Of a stretch of 64,000 bases of DNA, positions 1-7,094 are shown piece by piece. Position numbers and translations under genes: made by a program. Source of the DNA: Draconibacterium sp. (GTDB taxonomy: Bacteria > Bacteroidota > Bacteroidia > Bacteroidales > Prolixibacteraceae); contig WOYV01000039.1 in NCBI GenBank assembly GCA_011620585.1, positions 64,141 through 128,140 of the forward strand, written 5' to 3'. Every line of letters starts with the position of its first letter. Position 1 is the stretch's first letter. The notes under the pieces were generated by a model, which was given only the letters and a program-made list of their open reading frames with translations, ran no database searches and was not told the origin of the DNA.

Positions 1-315
1 CGCCTGGCTCAAATGGGGATCGAAGTTCTTACTCCCGAAAAAGCTGACCGCGGATTCATACAATCAGCCATTGTGAACGAACTGCTTAAAGAGGTTTTCC
101 TGCCTGAAACCAAAAACAAGTTTCTTCAAATTATGGACAAGCTTAAAGATAAGGGTGTACAGGGAATAATCCTGGGTTGTACCGAAATTCCCTTGCTGAT
201 AAAAGCCGGCGATTATGATCTTCCAATATTCAGCACGCTGGAAATACATGCGAAGGCCATCGTAAAATACGCATTGAAAAATGACAACAGCCTAACCTTT
301 CGTAACTTCGAATAA
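1..315 (+). CDS. Aspartate/glutamate racemase family protein, C-terminal part
   Basis: The frame is open from the first base of the window, so the start lies upstream; the last 104 codons are present. The motif GCTEIPLLI carries the second catalytic cysteine of the Asp/Glu racemase family (cofactor-independent two-cysteine racemases). The GCTEI form resembles aspartate-racemase (YgeA/RacD-like) members more than MurI, which matters because MurI would feed D-Glu to peptidoglycan. Family members are about 230 residues, so more than half is outside the window. The frame closes cleanly with TAA. Subtype is inferred from the C-terminal motif only. Confidence 0.8.
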   Translation, partial: RLAQMGIEVLTPEKADRGFIQSAIVNELLKEVFLPETKNKFLQIMDKLKDKGVQGIILGCTEIPLLIKAGDYDLPIFSTLEIHAKAIVKYALKNDNSLTFRNFE

Positions 316-346
316 ATCCATACATAAATCAAACGATCACCAAGCC

Positions 347-498
347 ATGAAAAAGTACTTTTTAATTGTAATTCTTTTTTTGTTAGCGGTTACAAAAACC
401 GAAGCACAGGTGGAATAACCTTTATAAAAAAAAGTAAGATTAACATCCGAAAAGAGGAGGACCTGAAATCGTTGGTGGAATACTACAATTCGCTGTAA
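347..498 (+). pseudogene. Remnant of a small secreted protein gene
   Basis: ATG at 347 opens a 23-codon frame (MKKYFLIVILFLLAVTKTEA then QVE and stop) that is a textbook signal peptide ending in an A-x-A-like site. Right after it, in a different frame, the DNA reads GITFIKKSKINIRKEEDLK and on to YYNSL, then TAA at 496-498. A signal peptide followed by an out-of-frame charged tail suggests one secreted-protein gene broken by a frameshift and probably internally deleted. I do not recognise the family. It could also be two unrelated chance frames, but the signal peptide is too regular to ignore. Confidence 0.45.
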
Positions 499-534
499 AA
501 GACTTATTTTAGTTCAGAAAATAAATTTTACCGA

Positions 535-1215
535 ATGCAGATTTCGTTTATACTGGTCGAACCCGCTGTTCCGGAAAATGTTGGCGCAGCTGCCCGCGCT
601 CTCAAAACCATGGGGTTTTCTGAACTTATTCTGATAAAACCCTGTGATCATTTGAGTGATCCGGCACGCTGGCTGGCGCATGCATCAAACGACATTCTCG
701 AAAATGCGATGGTTTTCGAAAGTTTGAAGGATGCATTGACAGCTTTTGATTTCGTGGTGGGAACCACGGCCAAAAAACGATCAGTAAAAAACGATTACTT
801 TTTACTTCCCGATTTACCCCGTTTGCTAAAAGCAAAAGGAAACACACTTGAAAAAGTGGCTATTATATTTGGCCGCGAAGAATCGGGATTAACCAACAAC
901 GAACTCAAACTTTGCGATCTCGTCACCACAGTTCCTTTACAAACTTCCTACCCTTCTTTAAATTTGGCCCAGGCGGTGATGTTGTATGCCTACGAGCTTT
1001 CGAAAACCGACTACCACGATTCCACTATTGTTGAAATAAACCAGGAAAGTTTTGCCGCACTCAAAGAAAAAGTAGCACACATTCTGCTAAAAACAGGATT
1101 CACCGAAAACACAAATATCTACCCGCGTTTCTTCGAAAGGCTCAACTTCCTGGCCGAAGACGATATCCATTTGCTGCACTCCTTCTGCAACAAAATACTC
1201 GAAAACAAAAAATAA
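535..1215 (+). CDS. SpoU-family tRNA/rRNA 2'-O-methyltransferase (LasT/YjtD-like)
   Basis: 226 residues, a SPOUT (trefoil-knot) methyltransferase that would transfer a methyl group from SAM to ribose 2'-OH of tRNA or rRNA. All three SpoU motifs are visible: PENVGAAARALKTMGF near residue 12 (motif 1), IIFGREESGLTNNEL near residue 110 (motif 2) and PSLNLAQAV near residue 140 (motif 3, cofactor knot). The N-terminal pattern (ILVEPAVPENVGAAARA, then WLAHASNDIL) matches E. coli LasT/YjtD more closely than TrmH or RlmB; TrmJ is the next best candidate. No N-terminal L30e-like substrate domain is present. It stands alone, 37 bases after a pseudogene remnant. The exact target nucleotide cannot be read from the sequence. 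Confidence 0.85.
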   Translation: MQISFILVEPAVPENVGAAARALKTMGFSELILIKPCDHLSDPARWLAHASNDILENAMVFESLKDALTAFDFVVGTTAKKRSVKNDYFLLPDLPRLLKAKGNTLEKVAIIFGREESGLTNNELKLCDLVTTVPLQTSYPSLNLAQAVMLYAYELSKTDYHDSTIVEINQESFAALKEKVAHILLKTGFTENTNIYPRFFERLNFLAEDDIHLLHSFCNKILENKK

Positions 1216-1275
1216 TTTTATTTCGTATGCAACATCCGAATTTTGACATCGTCATTCATTCAGAAAATTAAAAGT

Positions 1276-1830
1276 GTGAACACGCTTTACAAGAACATAC
1301 ACCAGGAAATAATCGACCAGTGCCGGGCAGGCGATCAAAAGGCACAGTTTAGTTTGTACAGGCTCTATTACAAACCAATGTACAATGTGAGTTTGCGAAT
1401 TGTGAACGATGCCATGGAAGCCGAAGATGTGATGCAGGAAGCTTTTCTGAGTGCGTTCAAAAAAATAGACAGTTACCGTGGAGAAGTAAGTTTTGGAGCA
1501 TGGCTAAAAAGAATTGTTGTAAACCGTTCATTGGATGTTGTGAAAAAGAGAAAGTTGAAATTCGAGGAAATTAGCGAACGAACCAAAGAGGCAGAAGATT
1601 ACCATATGCCGGTAAAAGAGCTGGATATAAAACTGTTGCAAGAGGCAATTCAGCAACTGCCTGACGGATACCGGATCGTTCTCAGCCTCTACCTGATCGA
1701 AGGTTACAACCACGAAGAGATCAGCCAGATACTGGAAATTACCAACTCGGCTTCGCGCACACAACTGCTGAGGGCGAAAAACAAACTCAGGGATCTGTTA
1801 AAAGGAAAAGAAGTGTTCTCATACAATTAA
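1276..1830 (+). CDS. RNA polymerase ECF-type sigma factor
   Basis: 184 residues from GTG 1276; a TTG at 1243 would add 11 residues (MTSSFIQKIKS). I prefer GTG because the segment after it (NTLYKNIHQEIIDQCRAGD) is where sigma region 2 homologues normally begin. Region 2 includes AEDVMQEAFLSAFKKIDSY (residues about 50-70) with the core-binding and -10 recognition helices; region 4 includes LPDGYRIVLSLYLIEGYNHEEISQILEI with the helix-turn-helix. It heads an operon with a membrane-anchored putative anti-sigma factor and a DUF4097-like secreted protein, the usual layout for an envelope-responsive ECF switch. A likely short-leader promoter lies just upstream (TTTTATTTCG near 1216-1225), but it is not a clean consensus match. 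Confidence 0.88.
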   Translation: MNTLYKNIHQEIIDQCRAGDQKAQFSLYRLYYKPMYNVSLRIVNDAMEAEDVMQEAFLSAFKKIDSYRGEVSFGAWLKRIVVNRSLDVVKKRKLKFEEISERTKEAEDYHMPVKELDIKLLQEAIQQLPDGYRIVLSLYLIEGYNHEEISQILEITNSASRTQLLRAKNKLRDLLKGKEVFSYN

Positions 1831-1833
1831 ATG

Positions 1834-1839
1834 AGGAGG
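1834..1839 (+). promoter_or_regulatory. Strong Shine-Dalgarno for the putative anti-sigma gene
   Basis: AGGAGG lies 8 bases before ATG 1848 and only 3 bases after the sigma stop codon. Most genes here lack any Shine-Dalgarno, as is usual in Bacteroidota, so a perfect one fixes this start and suggests efficient independent initiation of the anti-sigma factor. Confidence 0.6.
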
Positions 1840-1847
1840 AAATTGAG

Positions 1848-2441
1848 ATGAAAGAAAAAGATTACATAGAAGAAATGATTCAGAACAACCTGGAGTTGTT
1901 GAACGACAGCGAACCGGAAGAAGGTCATTTCGAACGCTTTGAGGCCAAGTTAAAGGCCCGTGATAAAATCAGGCGTTTTCCCTGGAAAACTACTTTGAAA
2001 ATCGCGGCAGTTGTAATATTTGTGCTGCTGGTTACCAACCAGGTAAGTATTTATATGTCGCCCGAAACAAAAGGTCTGGCCGGTTTGGTATTGAAATCAG
2101 AAAAGACCGCCGATATTAGCCTCGCCTCACTTTCTCCTGAATACAAAGAAGTAGAATTCTACTATACCACTTCGATTAACACCGGGTTAAGCCAGTGGAA
2201 CGAACTAAACAAAGCCGGGTTCATTTCGGAAGACGAACAAGCCATGATGGATGATGAACTGAAAGAATTTGAGAGCATATATAAAAACCTGCAAACCGAT
2301 TTGGCAGCCAACCCTTACGATGAACGGGTGATCAACGCGATGCTCGAATTCTACCAGGTTAAACTTAGTGTGATTACCATGATAGTAACCAAATTAGAAG
2401 AAGTCAAACAACAAAAAAACAACCAATATGAAAACAGTTAA
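1848..2441 (+). CDS. Putative membrane-anchored anti-sigma factor
   Basis: 197 residues. An acidic N-terminus of about 45 residues (EEMIQNNLELLNDSEPEEGHFERFEAKL would be cytosolic) is followed by one hydrophobic segment, TLKIAAVVIFVLLVTNQVSIY (about 48-68), and a largely helical, charged C-terminal half predicted to be periplasmic. That topology and the position directly after an ECF sigma gene are the basis for the call; no named anti-sigma domain is recognised. The N-terminal GHFERFEAKL motif is common in Bacteroidota proteins in this position. Its 3' end overlaps the next gene by 14 bases, implying translational coupling. Confidence 0.65.
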   Translation: MKEKDYIEEMIQNNLELLNDSEPEEGHFERFEAKLKARDKIRRFPWKTTLKIAAVVIFVLLVTNQVSIYMSPETKGLAGLVLKSEKTADISLASLSPEYKEVEFYYTTSINTGLSQWNELNKAGFISEDEQAMMDDELKEFESIYKNLQTDLAANPYDERVINAMLEFYQVKLSVITMIVTKLEEVKQQKNNQYENS

Positions 2442-3468
2442 ATTATTTGCAACACTCTTAGTATTGAGTTTCCTGTCGGCAGGAATAGTTAGCGCCGAAG
2501 AAAAAACCAAAGAATTTCACGAATCGTGGCCCGTTTCGGAGGTGGGCACTTTACAGATTTTGAACAAATTTGGCGAAATTAAAATCAATAACGACGGCGG
2601 AAGCGAAGTAACCATCGATGTAAAAGTTACAGTTGAAGGAGCAAACGAAAAAAAGGCCAATGAACTGCTCGAACTGATCGAAGTAAATTTCAGCAAAAGC
2701 GGAAGTACTGTTAAGGCAGAAACCGAAATCGAATCGGATTTCAAAAGCCAGAAACATTTTAGTATCGATTATGTGGTAAACATCCCTTCGGATAAAAACC
2801 TGGTTATCGAGAATAAATACGGAAATACGATTGTAAACAAGCTCACCGGAAACGGCAATTTCGAAATCAAGTACGGCAATCTAACCGCCAGCGAACTGAT
2901 GACACCCGCCGGTGGCAGTCTTTCGGTTGAACTGGCATACGGGAACGCAACCATTGGAAAAGCTACCGACATTAACGTGGACGTTAGTTATTCGCCCATG
3001 ACTATCGATGAACTTAACAGCCTGAAACTTGAATCGAGATACTCGTCGCTGGAAGTTGAAGAAGCCGGGAAAATGGTAATAGAATCGAAATACGATAAAT
3101 TCAATTTCGGGAAAGTGAAATCGGTGGATGCCAATTTTAAATACAGCAACCTGAAAATCGGTAAACTTTCGAAAAGTCTGAAAATTGAATCGGGTTATGG
3201 CGGGGTAAAAGTGGACGAAATTGCTTCCAACTTCGAATTCATCAATGTTACCAATAGTTATGGTCAAATTGCTCTCGGGCTCGGCAATGCTTCTTATTCG
3301 ATCGATGCCAGCTGCAATTACTGTGGTATCGATTATCCCGAAGATGACTTTTCTGGCGATCGTATCAAAGAGAACAATTCAAACACCGTAAAAGGCAAAG
3401 TAGGTTCAGGAGAAGGCGGTAAAGTTTATGTTCGCAGCCGCTATGGCGAAATCAAATTGAAATATTAA
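2428..3468 (+). CDS. Secreted DUF4097-like repeat protein of the sigma operon
   Basis: 346 residues with a signal peptide (MKTVKLFATLLVLSFLSAGIVSA). After an N-terminal beta domain with a WPVSEVGTLQILNKFGEI segment, the protein carries about nine short repeats each with an aromatic-glycine corner: ENKYGN, EIKYGN, ELAYGN, SYSP, SRYSS, SKYDK, KYSN, SGYGG, SYGQ and finally SRYGEI. This spacing of about 20 residues fits a stacked beta-strand (DUF4097/putative adhesin type) fold at the cell surface or periplasm. The start overlaps the preceding gene. Function is unknown; position suggests an output or sensor of the ECF switch. Confidence 0.7.
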   Translation: MKTVKLFATLLVLSFLSAGIVSAEEKTKEFHESWPVSEVGTLQILNKFGEIKINNDGGSEVTIDVKVTVEGANEKKANELLELIEVNFSKSGSTVKAETEIESDFKSQKHFSIDYVVNIPSDKNLVIENKYGNTIVNKLTGNGNFEIKYGNLTASELMTPAGGSLSVELAYGNATIGKATDINVDVSYSPMTIDELNSLKLESRYSSLEVEEAGKMVIESKYDKFNFGKVKSVDANFKYSNLKIGKLSKSLKIESGYGGVKVDEIASNFEFINVTNSYGQIALGLGNASYSIDASCNYCGIDYPEDDFSGDRIKENNSNTVKGKVGSGEGGKVYVRSRYGEIKLKY

Positions 3469-3490
3469 TACAATTGAATACATAAAAACA

Positions 3491-3520
3491 GGCCGTGAAC
3501 ATTTCCGCTCACGGTTTTTT
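3491..3520 (+). terminator. Intrinsic terminator of the sigma operon
   Basis: CCGTGA (3493-3498) pairs with TCACGG (3509-3514), followed by six T. It ends the plus-strand operon. The stop codon of the convergent glycosyltransferase gene (3509-3511) lies inside the right arm, so the two genes share this DNA. Confidence 0.75.
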
Positions 3521-4411
3521 AATGGTAGAAAAATAGGAAAGTTTATAAACATCAAACCAAAATAAGGACGGGCATTTCCCTTTTAAATTACTTTCAATTA
3601 CAGGACTAAAAGCATTGAAAAAGAAGCGGAGAAATACGGGAAGTAAGAACCGGGATATATTTCGATAGCGATCCAAAAAACGGACCTGTTTACGAAATTC
3701 TTCATTTTCATCAAACATATTCTCCGAAATCAAATACAGATTCTTCAGAGCCGATCTCGATTTTTCCAAAAAAATGGCAGCCTCTTCCAAACCAGTATGT
3801 TCCACCGGATTATCGATATGACGGATTTCTACACCCTTTGTAAATAAATCAAATCCCAACAAGGTATCTTCGTGGCCATAGTCCCGAATCTCTTTGCGAA
3901 AAGGAATTTCTTCGAAAACTCTTTTCTCAAGCATAAAATTATTCGAGGTAATGATAAAACCTTTCTGGCTGTTCCTTATTTCGGCAGAAATGGCTTCCCG
4001 CTTCACCCCATATTTCCAACGCAGCAATTTATTATCCGACCGCGGTTTCTCTTCCGAATACGACGTTCCCCCACATAAAACGCAATTATTCTTCCAGTTC
4101 TTCAAGTAGGTTTCAAGATAGTTTTCATTGATTACTTTAGAATCAGCATCAATAAAAAGAAGCAATGCAAAGTTCGAATCGGAGCCCAGTTTATTGCGAA
4201 TAGCGGCACGTCCTAAATTTTCTTTTAATTCGAGGTAAATCACGTTCTTCAACCCCGATAATTCCCTGTTTTGCCGTTTGACGTCTTCAGTTGACCCATC
4301 ATCGTACACACGGATTTCGAACCGGATATTAAGTTTTTCGGCTTGAACGCGCAGTTGTAAAACTAAATCGTCAACCACTATGTTATATACTGGAATATTT
4401 ATAGATAGCAT
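3509..4411 (-). CDS. Glycosyltransferase family 2
   Basis: 300 residues, GT-A fold. The N-terminus MLSINIPVYN is the typical nucleotide-binding strand; VYDDGSTED (about 37-45) supplies the first acidic motif, FIDADSKV (about 91) is the metal-binding DxD-like motif, and GHEDTLLGFDL (about 180) is the ED catalytic region of GT2 inverting enzymes. No transmembrane segment is clear, though FLLPVFLRFFFNAF near the C-terminus could associate with the membrane. The gene stands alone, divergent from the next gene, with no polysaccharide cluster around it, so the acceptor is unknown. Confidence 0.85.
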   Translation of the reverse strand: MLSINIPVYNIVVDDLVLQLRVQAEKLNIRFEIRVYDDGSTEDVKRQNRELSGLKNVIYLELKENLGRAAIRNKLGSDSNFALLLFIDADSKVINENYLETYLKNWKNNCVLCGGTSYSEEKPRSDNKLLRWKYGVKREAISAEIRNSQKGFIITSNNFMLEKRVFEEIPFRKEIRDYGHEDTLLGFDLFTKGVEIRHIDNPVEHTGLEEAAIFLEKSRSALKNLYLISENMFDENEEFRKQVRFLDRYRNISRFLLPVFLRFFFNAFSPVIESNLKGKCPSLFWFDVYKLSYFSTIKKP

Positions 4412-4472
4412 TACCCGGTATCAATTTAGAATTAAAACTGTTAAATAATTCCGGCAGAAATATGTTGAATTC

Positions 4473-4480
4473 TATTTTTG
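4473..4480 (+). promoter_or_regulatory. Candidate Bacteroidota -7 element for the thioredoxin-like gene
   Basis: TATTTTTG fits the Bacteroidota -7 consensus TAnnTTTG exactly and sits 54 bases before the start codon at 4534, in the divergent gap between the glycosyltransferase and this gene. I see no convincing TTTG element at the expected -33 spacing, so this is a pattern match only. Confidence 0.35.
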
Positions 4481-4533
4481 TGAGAACTTTTATTTCTTGA
4501 AAATATTTTACTTTTAAACAGTAATTTTTTACA

Positions 4534-5928
4534 ATGTCTAAATACTTTTTATTCTTTCTGGTAAATTTACCAATATTTTTGTTCGCGCAGGGTTATCGCA
4601 TCGAAGTAGAATTGCCCGGACAGGAAAATAAGGATGTTACGCTTGCCTATTATTTTCTCGACAAAATTTATGCTGCCGACACCGTTTCTTTGGATGATAA
4701 AGGAATGGGGGTATTTGAAGGCGATACCCTACTTTCACAAGGCTTGTATAAAATACTGATCGACAAGGATCATCATTTCGATTTTATATTGGGAGCCGAC
4801 CAACAGTTCAAACTCTTTAATGCAACTTCGGATGCCAAAGAGATGAAAATTGAAGGAAGTACCGAAACCAAAGCTTTTGTCGATTACATTGTTTTTCTCG
4901 ATGGTATTAAAAAGCAAGGACAACAACTTGCCGAAGAAATGAAATCGGCCAACGATGAGCAAAAAAAAGAGATGCAGTTGGAAATCGACCGGCTTACTGC
5001 CGAAATGAAAGCTTACTGGGAGAAAGTTGGAGAAGAACTACCAGGGTCGTTTCTGTACCGTTTCCTGGTAGCGAACGAAGTGCCCCAACTCAACATCGGC
5101 ACTTTACCCGAAGAGATACAAAAGAACGACACGCTGCTGCTGAATGCCCGCTTCCAATATCAAAAAAAACATTATTGGGATAATTTCGATTATACCGACG
5201 AACGCTTTTTATACACGCCTCTTTACAAACCCAAACTCGAAACATGGTTCAAAAATGTATTATTCCCTGCGTACGATTCGGTTAAACCTTATGTGTACGA
5301 ATTTCTGGACAATGTGGAAGACAACCCTCGTATTTTCCAGTTTGCCACATCTTTTTTTCTGAATAGCAGTTTACAAAGCAATATAATGGGCATGGATGCC
5401 CTGTTTGTTGATTTAGCCAACGACTACTACCGAACCGGGAAAGCATTCTGGGTGAATCAGGAAACTATGAAAAAGATCCAGGAGAATGTGATCTTCATCA
5501 AGGATAACCTGATTGGGAATACTGCACCCGACCTTCTGCTTGAGACCATTGACGGCGAATTTGTCGATCTTCACCAGGTTGATGCTGAACTTACCGTAAT
5601 ACTGATTTACGAGCCCAACTGCGGACATTGCAAAACTTTTGTGCCACCTTTTTATAAAGATGTTTACGAGCAATACAAAAATAAAGGCCTGGAGGTTTTT
5701 GCTATTTATTCGATGGATAAAAAAGACGAATGGGAAGAATTTTTGAATGAGCACAATTTACACGACTGGATCAACGTATGGGACCCGAATAACGAAAGCA
5801 GATTCAAAATTTTATACGACGCCCGGACCACCCCTGCAGTATATGTTTTAGATCACGACAAAAAGATTATTGCAAAAAAACTGGATCTCGAACAAATGAA
5901 GAAACTGATCGCCGAGAGATTGTATTAA
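4534..5928 (+). CDS. Periplasmic TlpA/ResA-type thioredoxin-like protein with DUF4369-like N-terminus
   Basis: 464 residues. Signal peptide MSKYFLFFLVNLPIFLFAQ; then a beta-rich domain typical of DUF4369 (residues about 20-115, GYRIEVELPG through IEGSTETKAF), a charged helical linker (about 120-175, possible coiled coil) and a middle DUF5106-like region. The C-terminal thioredoxin fold starts near 330 (LIGNTAPDLLL) and carries the redox motif CGHC (C363, C366) and a cis-proline segment TTPAVY. Such proteins reduce or isomerise disulfides in the periplasm of Bacteroidota, often for cytochrome maturation or nutrient systems. It is monocistronic here, so the partner is unknown. Confidence 0.85.
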   Translation: MSKYFLFFLVNLPIFLFAQGYRIEVELPGQENKDVTLAYYFLDKIYAADTVSLDDKGMGVFEGDTLLSQGLYKILIDKDHHFDFILGADQQFKLFNATSDAKEMKIEGSTETKAFVDYIVFLDGIKKQGQQLAEEMKSANDEQKKEMQLEIDRLTAEMKAYWEKVGEELPGSFLYRFLVANEVPQLNIGTLPEEIQKNDTLLLNARFQYQKKHYWDNFDYTDERFLYTPLYKPKLETWFKNVLFPAYDSVKPYVYEFLDNVEDNPRIFQFATSFFLNSSLQSNIMGMDALFVDLANDYYRTGKAFWVNQETMKKIQENVIFIKDNLIGNTAPDLLLETIDGEFVDLHQVDAELTVILIYEPNCGHCKTFVPPFYKDVYEQYKNKGLEVFAIYSMDKKDEWEEFLNEHNLHDWINVWDPNNESRFKILYDARTTPAVYVLDHDKKIIAKKLDLEQMKKLIAERLY

Positions 5929-6010
5929 TCAGCACTCATCGAACAAGTAAGGCTTTAAGATGTTCTTAAATGTTGAAAAACAAACTTAAAATAAGAATTT
6001 GTAAAGTTAA

Positions 6011-6475
6011 ATGATGATTACAGAAGAAGAAGTAATAAAAGCGCATCGGATTTGGGGAGACACCCTTGTTGAAATCGGAAAATTGTATCTTGAAAAAAAA
6101 GACTATCGGACAGCCGCCGAGAAAATGGTTGCCGAATTGTATGGCTACGACGAACGAACCGTCCTTTTTAAACCAACCAAAGCAAGTGAACTTCCGTTTC
6201 GCACAACAAAAGAAGGAGCTATTTCATACTTTGTAGGCGGTAATGATGATTACCCCGAAGATATTGGTTTTGCTTTGCAACCTATTACCGAAGTCAATTT
6301 TAAAGATGCCGCAATTGCTATTTCAGAAAATGAAGCGGTTTCAATGGGCCACTACTTTTTCACCAATCTGGCCGGCGAACATTTAAAAGTTGAATTTACC
6401 ATGGTTTTCTACCGCGCCATTAACGGAAATTTGAAACTCTGGCTGCATCACTCATCATTCCCTTTTGTCCCTTAG
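6011..6475 (+). CDS. NTF2-like (SnoaL / CaMKII-association type) protein
   Basis: 154 residues without signal peptide. The order of an N-terminal helix pair (HRIWGDTLVEIGKLYLEKKDYRTAAEKMV), a central strand with YGYDERTVLFKPTKA and FRTTKEGAISYFVGG, and terminal strands KVEFTMVFYRAINGNLKLWLHHSSFPF fits the NTF2/SnoaL cone fold. Homologues in databases are often mislabelled phosphoribosyl-AMP cyclohydrolase; none of the HisI zinc-binding cysteines is present, so that name should not be used. The LHHSS ending is characteristic of the CaMKII-association subgroup. Role unknown. Confidence 0.7.
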   Translation: MMITEEEVIKAHRIWGDTLVEIGKLYLEKKDYRTAAEKMVAELYGYDERTVLFKPTKASELPFRTTKEGAISYFVGGNDDYPEDIGFALQPITEVNFKDAAIAISENEAVSMGHYFFTNLAGEHLKVEFTMVFYRAINGNLKLWLHHSSFPFVP

Positions 6476-6535
6476 CAGAATAATGCACCTATGTAGCTAA
6501 AGGTTTACACATTTCTTGTGTTTCTGCTTCTATGT

Positions 6536-6625
6536 AGGGTCTGCTGATTTTATATGCGACACACGAGTTGGATATTGGATTGATCAAAAGGTTCTTGTGA
6601 AATAATTCTAATCTCAGCAGACCCT
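6536..6625. repeat. 90-bp element bounded by 12-bp inverted repeats
   Basis: AGGGTCTGCTGA (6536-6547) is repeated in perfect inverse orientation as TCAGCAGACCCT (6614-6625). The interior is AT-rich and holds no gene. Ends starting with GGGTC and a 90-bp body look like a MITE or a relic with both IS ends but no transposase. I see no clear target-site duplication. It lies in the gap between the NTF2-like gene and an orphan ORF whose open frame runs back into the right repeat. Confidence 0.5.
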
Positions 6626-6631
6626 GATTCG

Positions 6632-7039
6632 ATGGAGTGGCTGCCGTTTATGAATGTCGGTCAGTTCGAGGGTTTGTTTCTGGCTTTTTCGAAAATTACC
6701 TGGAGCCGGTTCGATCTGCAACTCCCTTTTATTCAGAAAAATAAAGAAAAGATTTTTGTTGAGCTCCCGCGTTTTATTAGCGAAGGTAGTATTGGTTTTT
6801 ACCGTTTACTGGTAGAGAAGATGGTCGGGAACGGACTTACTTCTGTGGTCCCGGCAGTTCCGGTTTCCATTTCACAATCGAAAAACAAGTTGCTAAGCCA
6901 GGGATTTTACCGCTTCCTGATCGACCTAAGTTACGAAGCAGTTTCCAAAAACCGGATCAAAACGATTAAGAGCCGTGTAGTCAAATCCGAACAAATTCAA
7001 CCTTCCACAACTTTTAACTTTAACAAAGGACTTCCGTAA
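6632..7039 (+). CDS. Hypothetical protein, unrecognised
   Basis: 135 residues from ATG 6632; the frame is open back to 6584, across the right end of the inverted-repeat element. I do not recognise a family. Visible features: a hydrophobic aromatic N-terminus (WLPFMNVGQFEGLFLAFSKITWSRF), a repeated short motif (GFYRLLVEKM near 50, GFYRFLIDLS near 91) and a basic tail. No signal peptide or catalytic motif is seen. It may be the 3' fragment of a longer gene interrupted by the element, or a chance frame. No minus-strand gene occupies the DNA. Confidence 0.4.
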   Translation: MEWLPFMNVGQFEGLFLAFSKITWSRFDLQLPFIQKNKEKIFVELPRFISEGSIGFYRLLVEKMVGNGLTSVVPAVPVSISQSKNKLLSQGFYRFLIDLSYEAVSKNRIKTIKSRVVKSEQIQPSTTFNFNKGLP

Positions 7040-7041
7040 AA

Positions 7042-7071
7042 CAAAAAAGCAAGCCTAAACAGACTTGCTTT
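7042..7071 (-). terminator. Intrinsic terminator of rho
   Basis: AAAGCAAG (7046-7053) pairs with CTTGCTTT (7064-7071). Read on the minus strand, the stem is followed by six T, a G and four more T. It lies 24 bases after the rho stop codon. Confidence 0.65.
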
Positions 7072-7094
7072 CACTATGAGGTTTTCGAATGTTC

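Noticed and set aside
6011-6475. Phosphoribosyl-AMP cyclohydrolase
   Set aside because: That label is common for close homologues, but no HisI zinc-binding cysteines exist and the fold pattern is NTF2-like.
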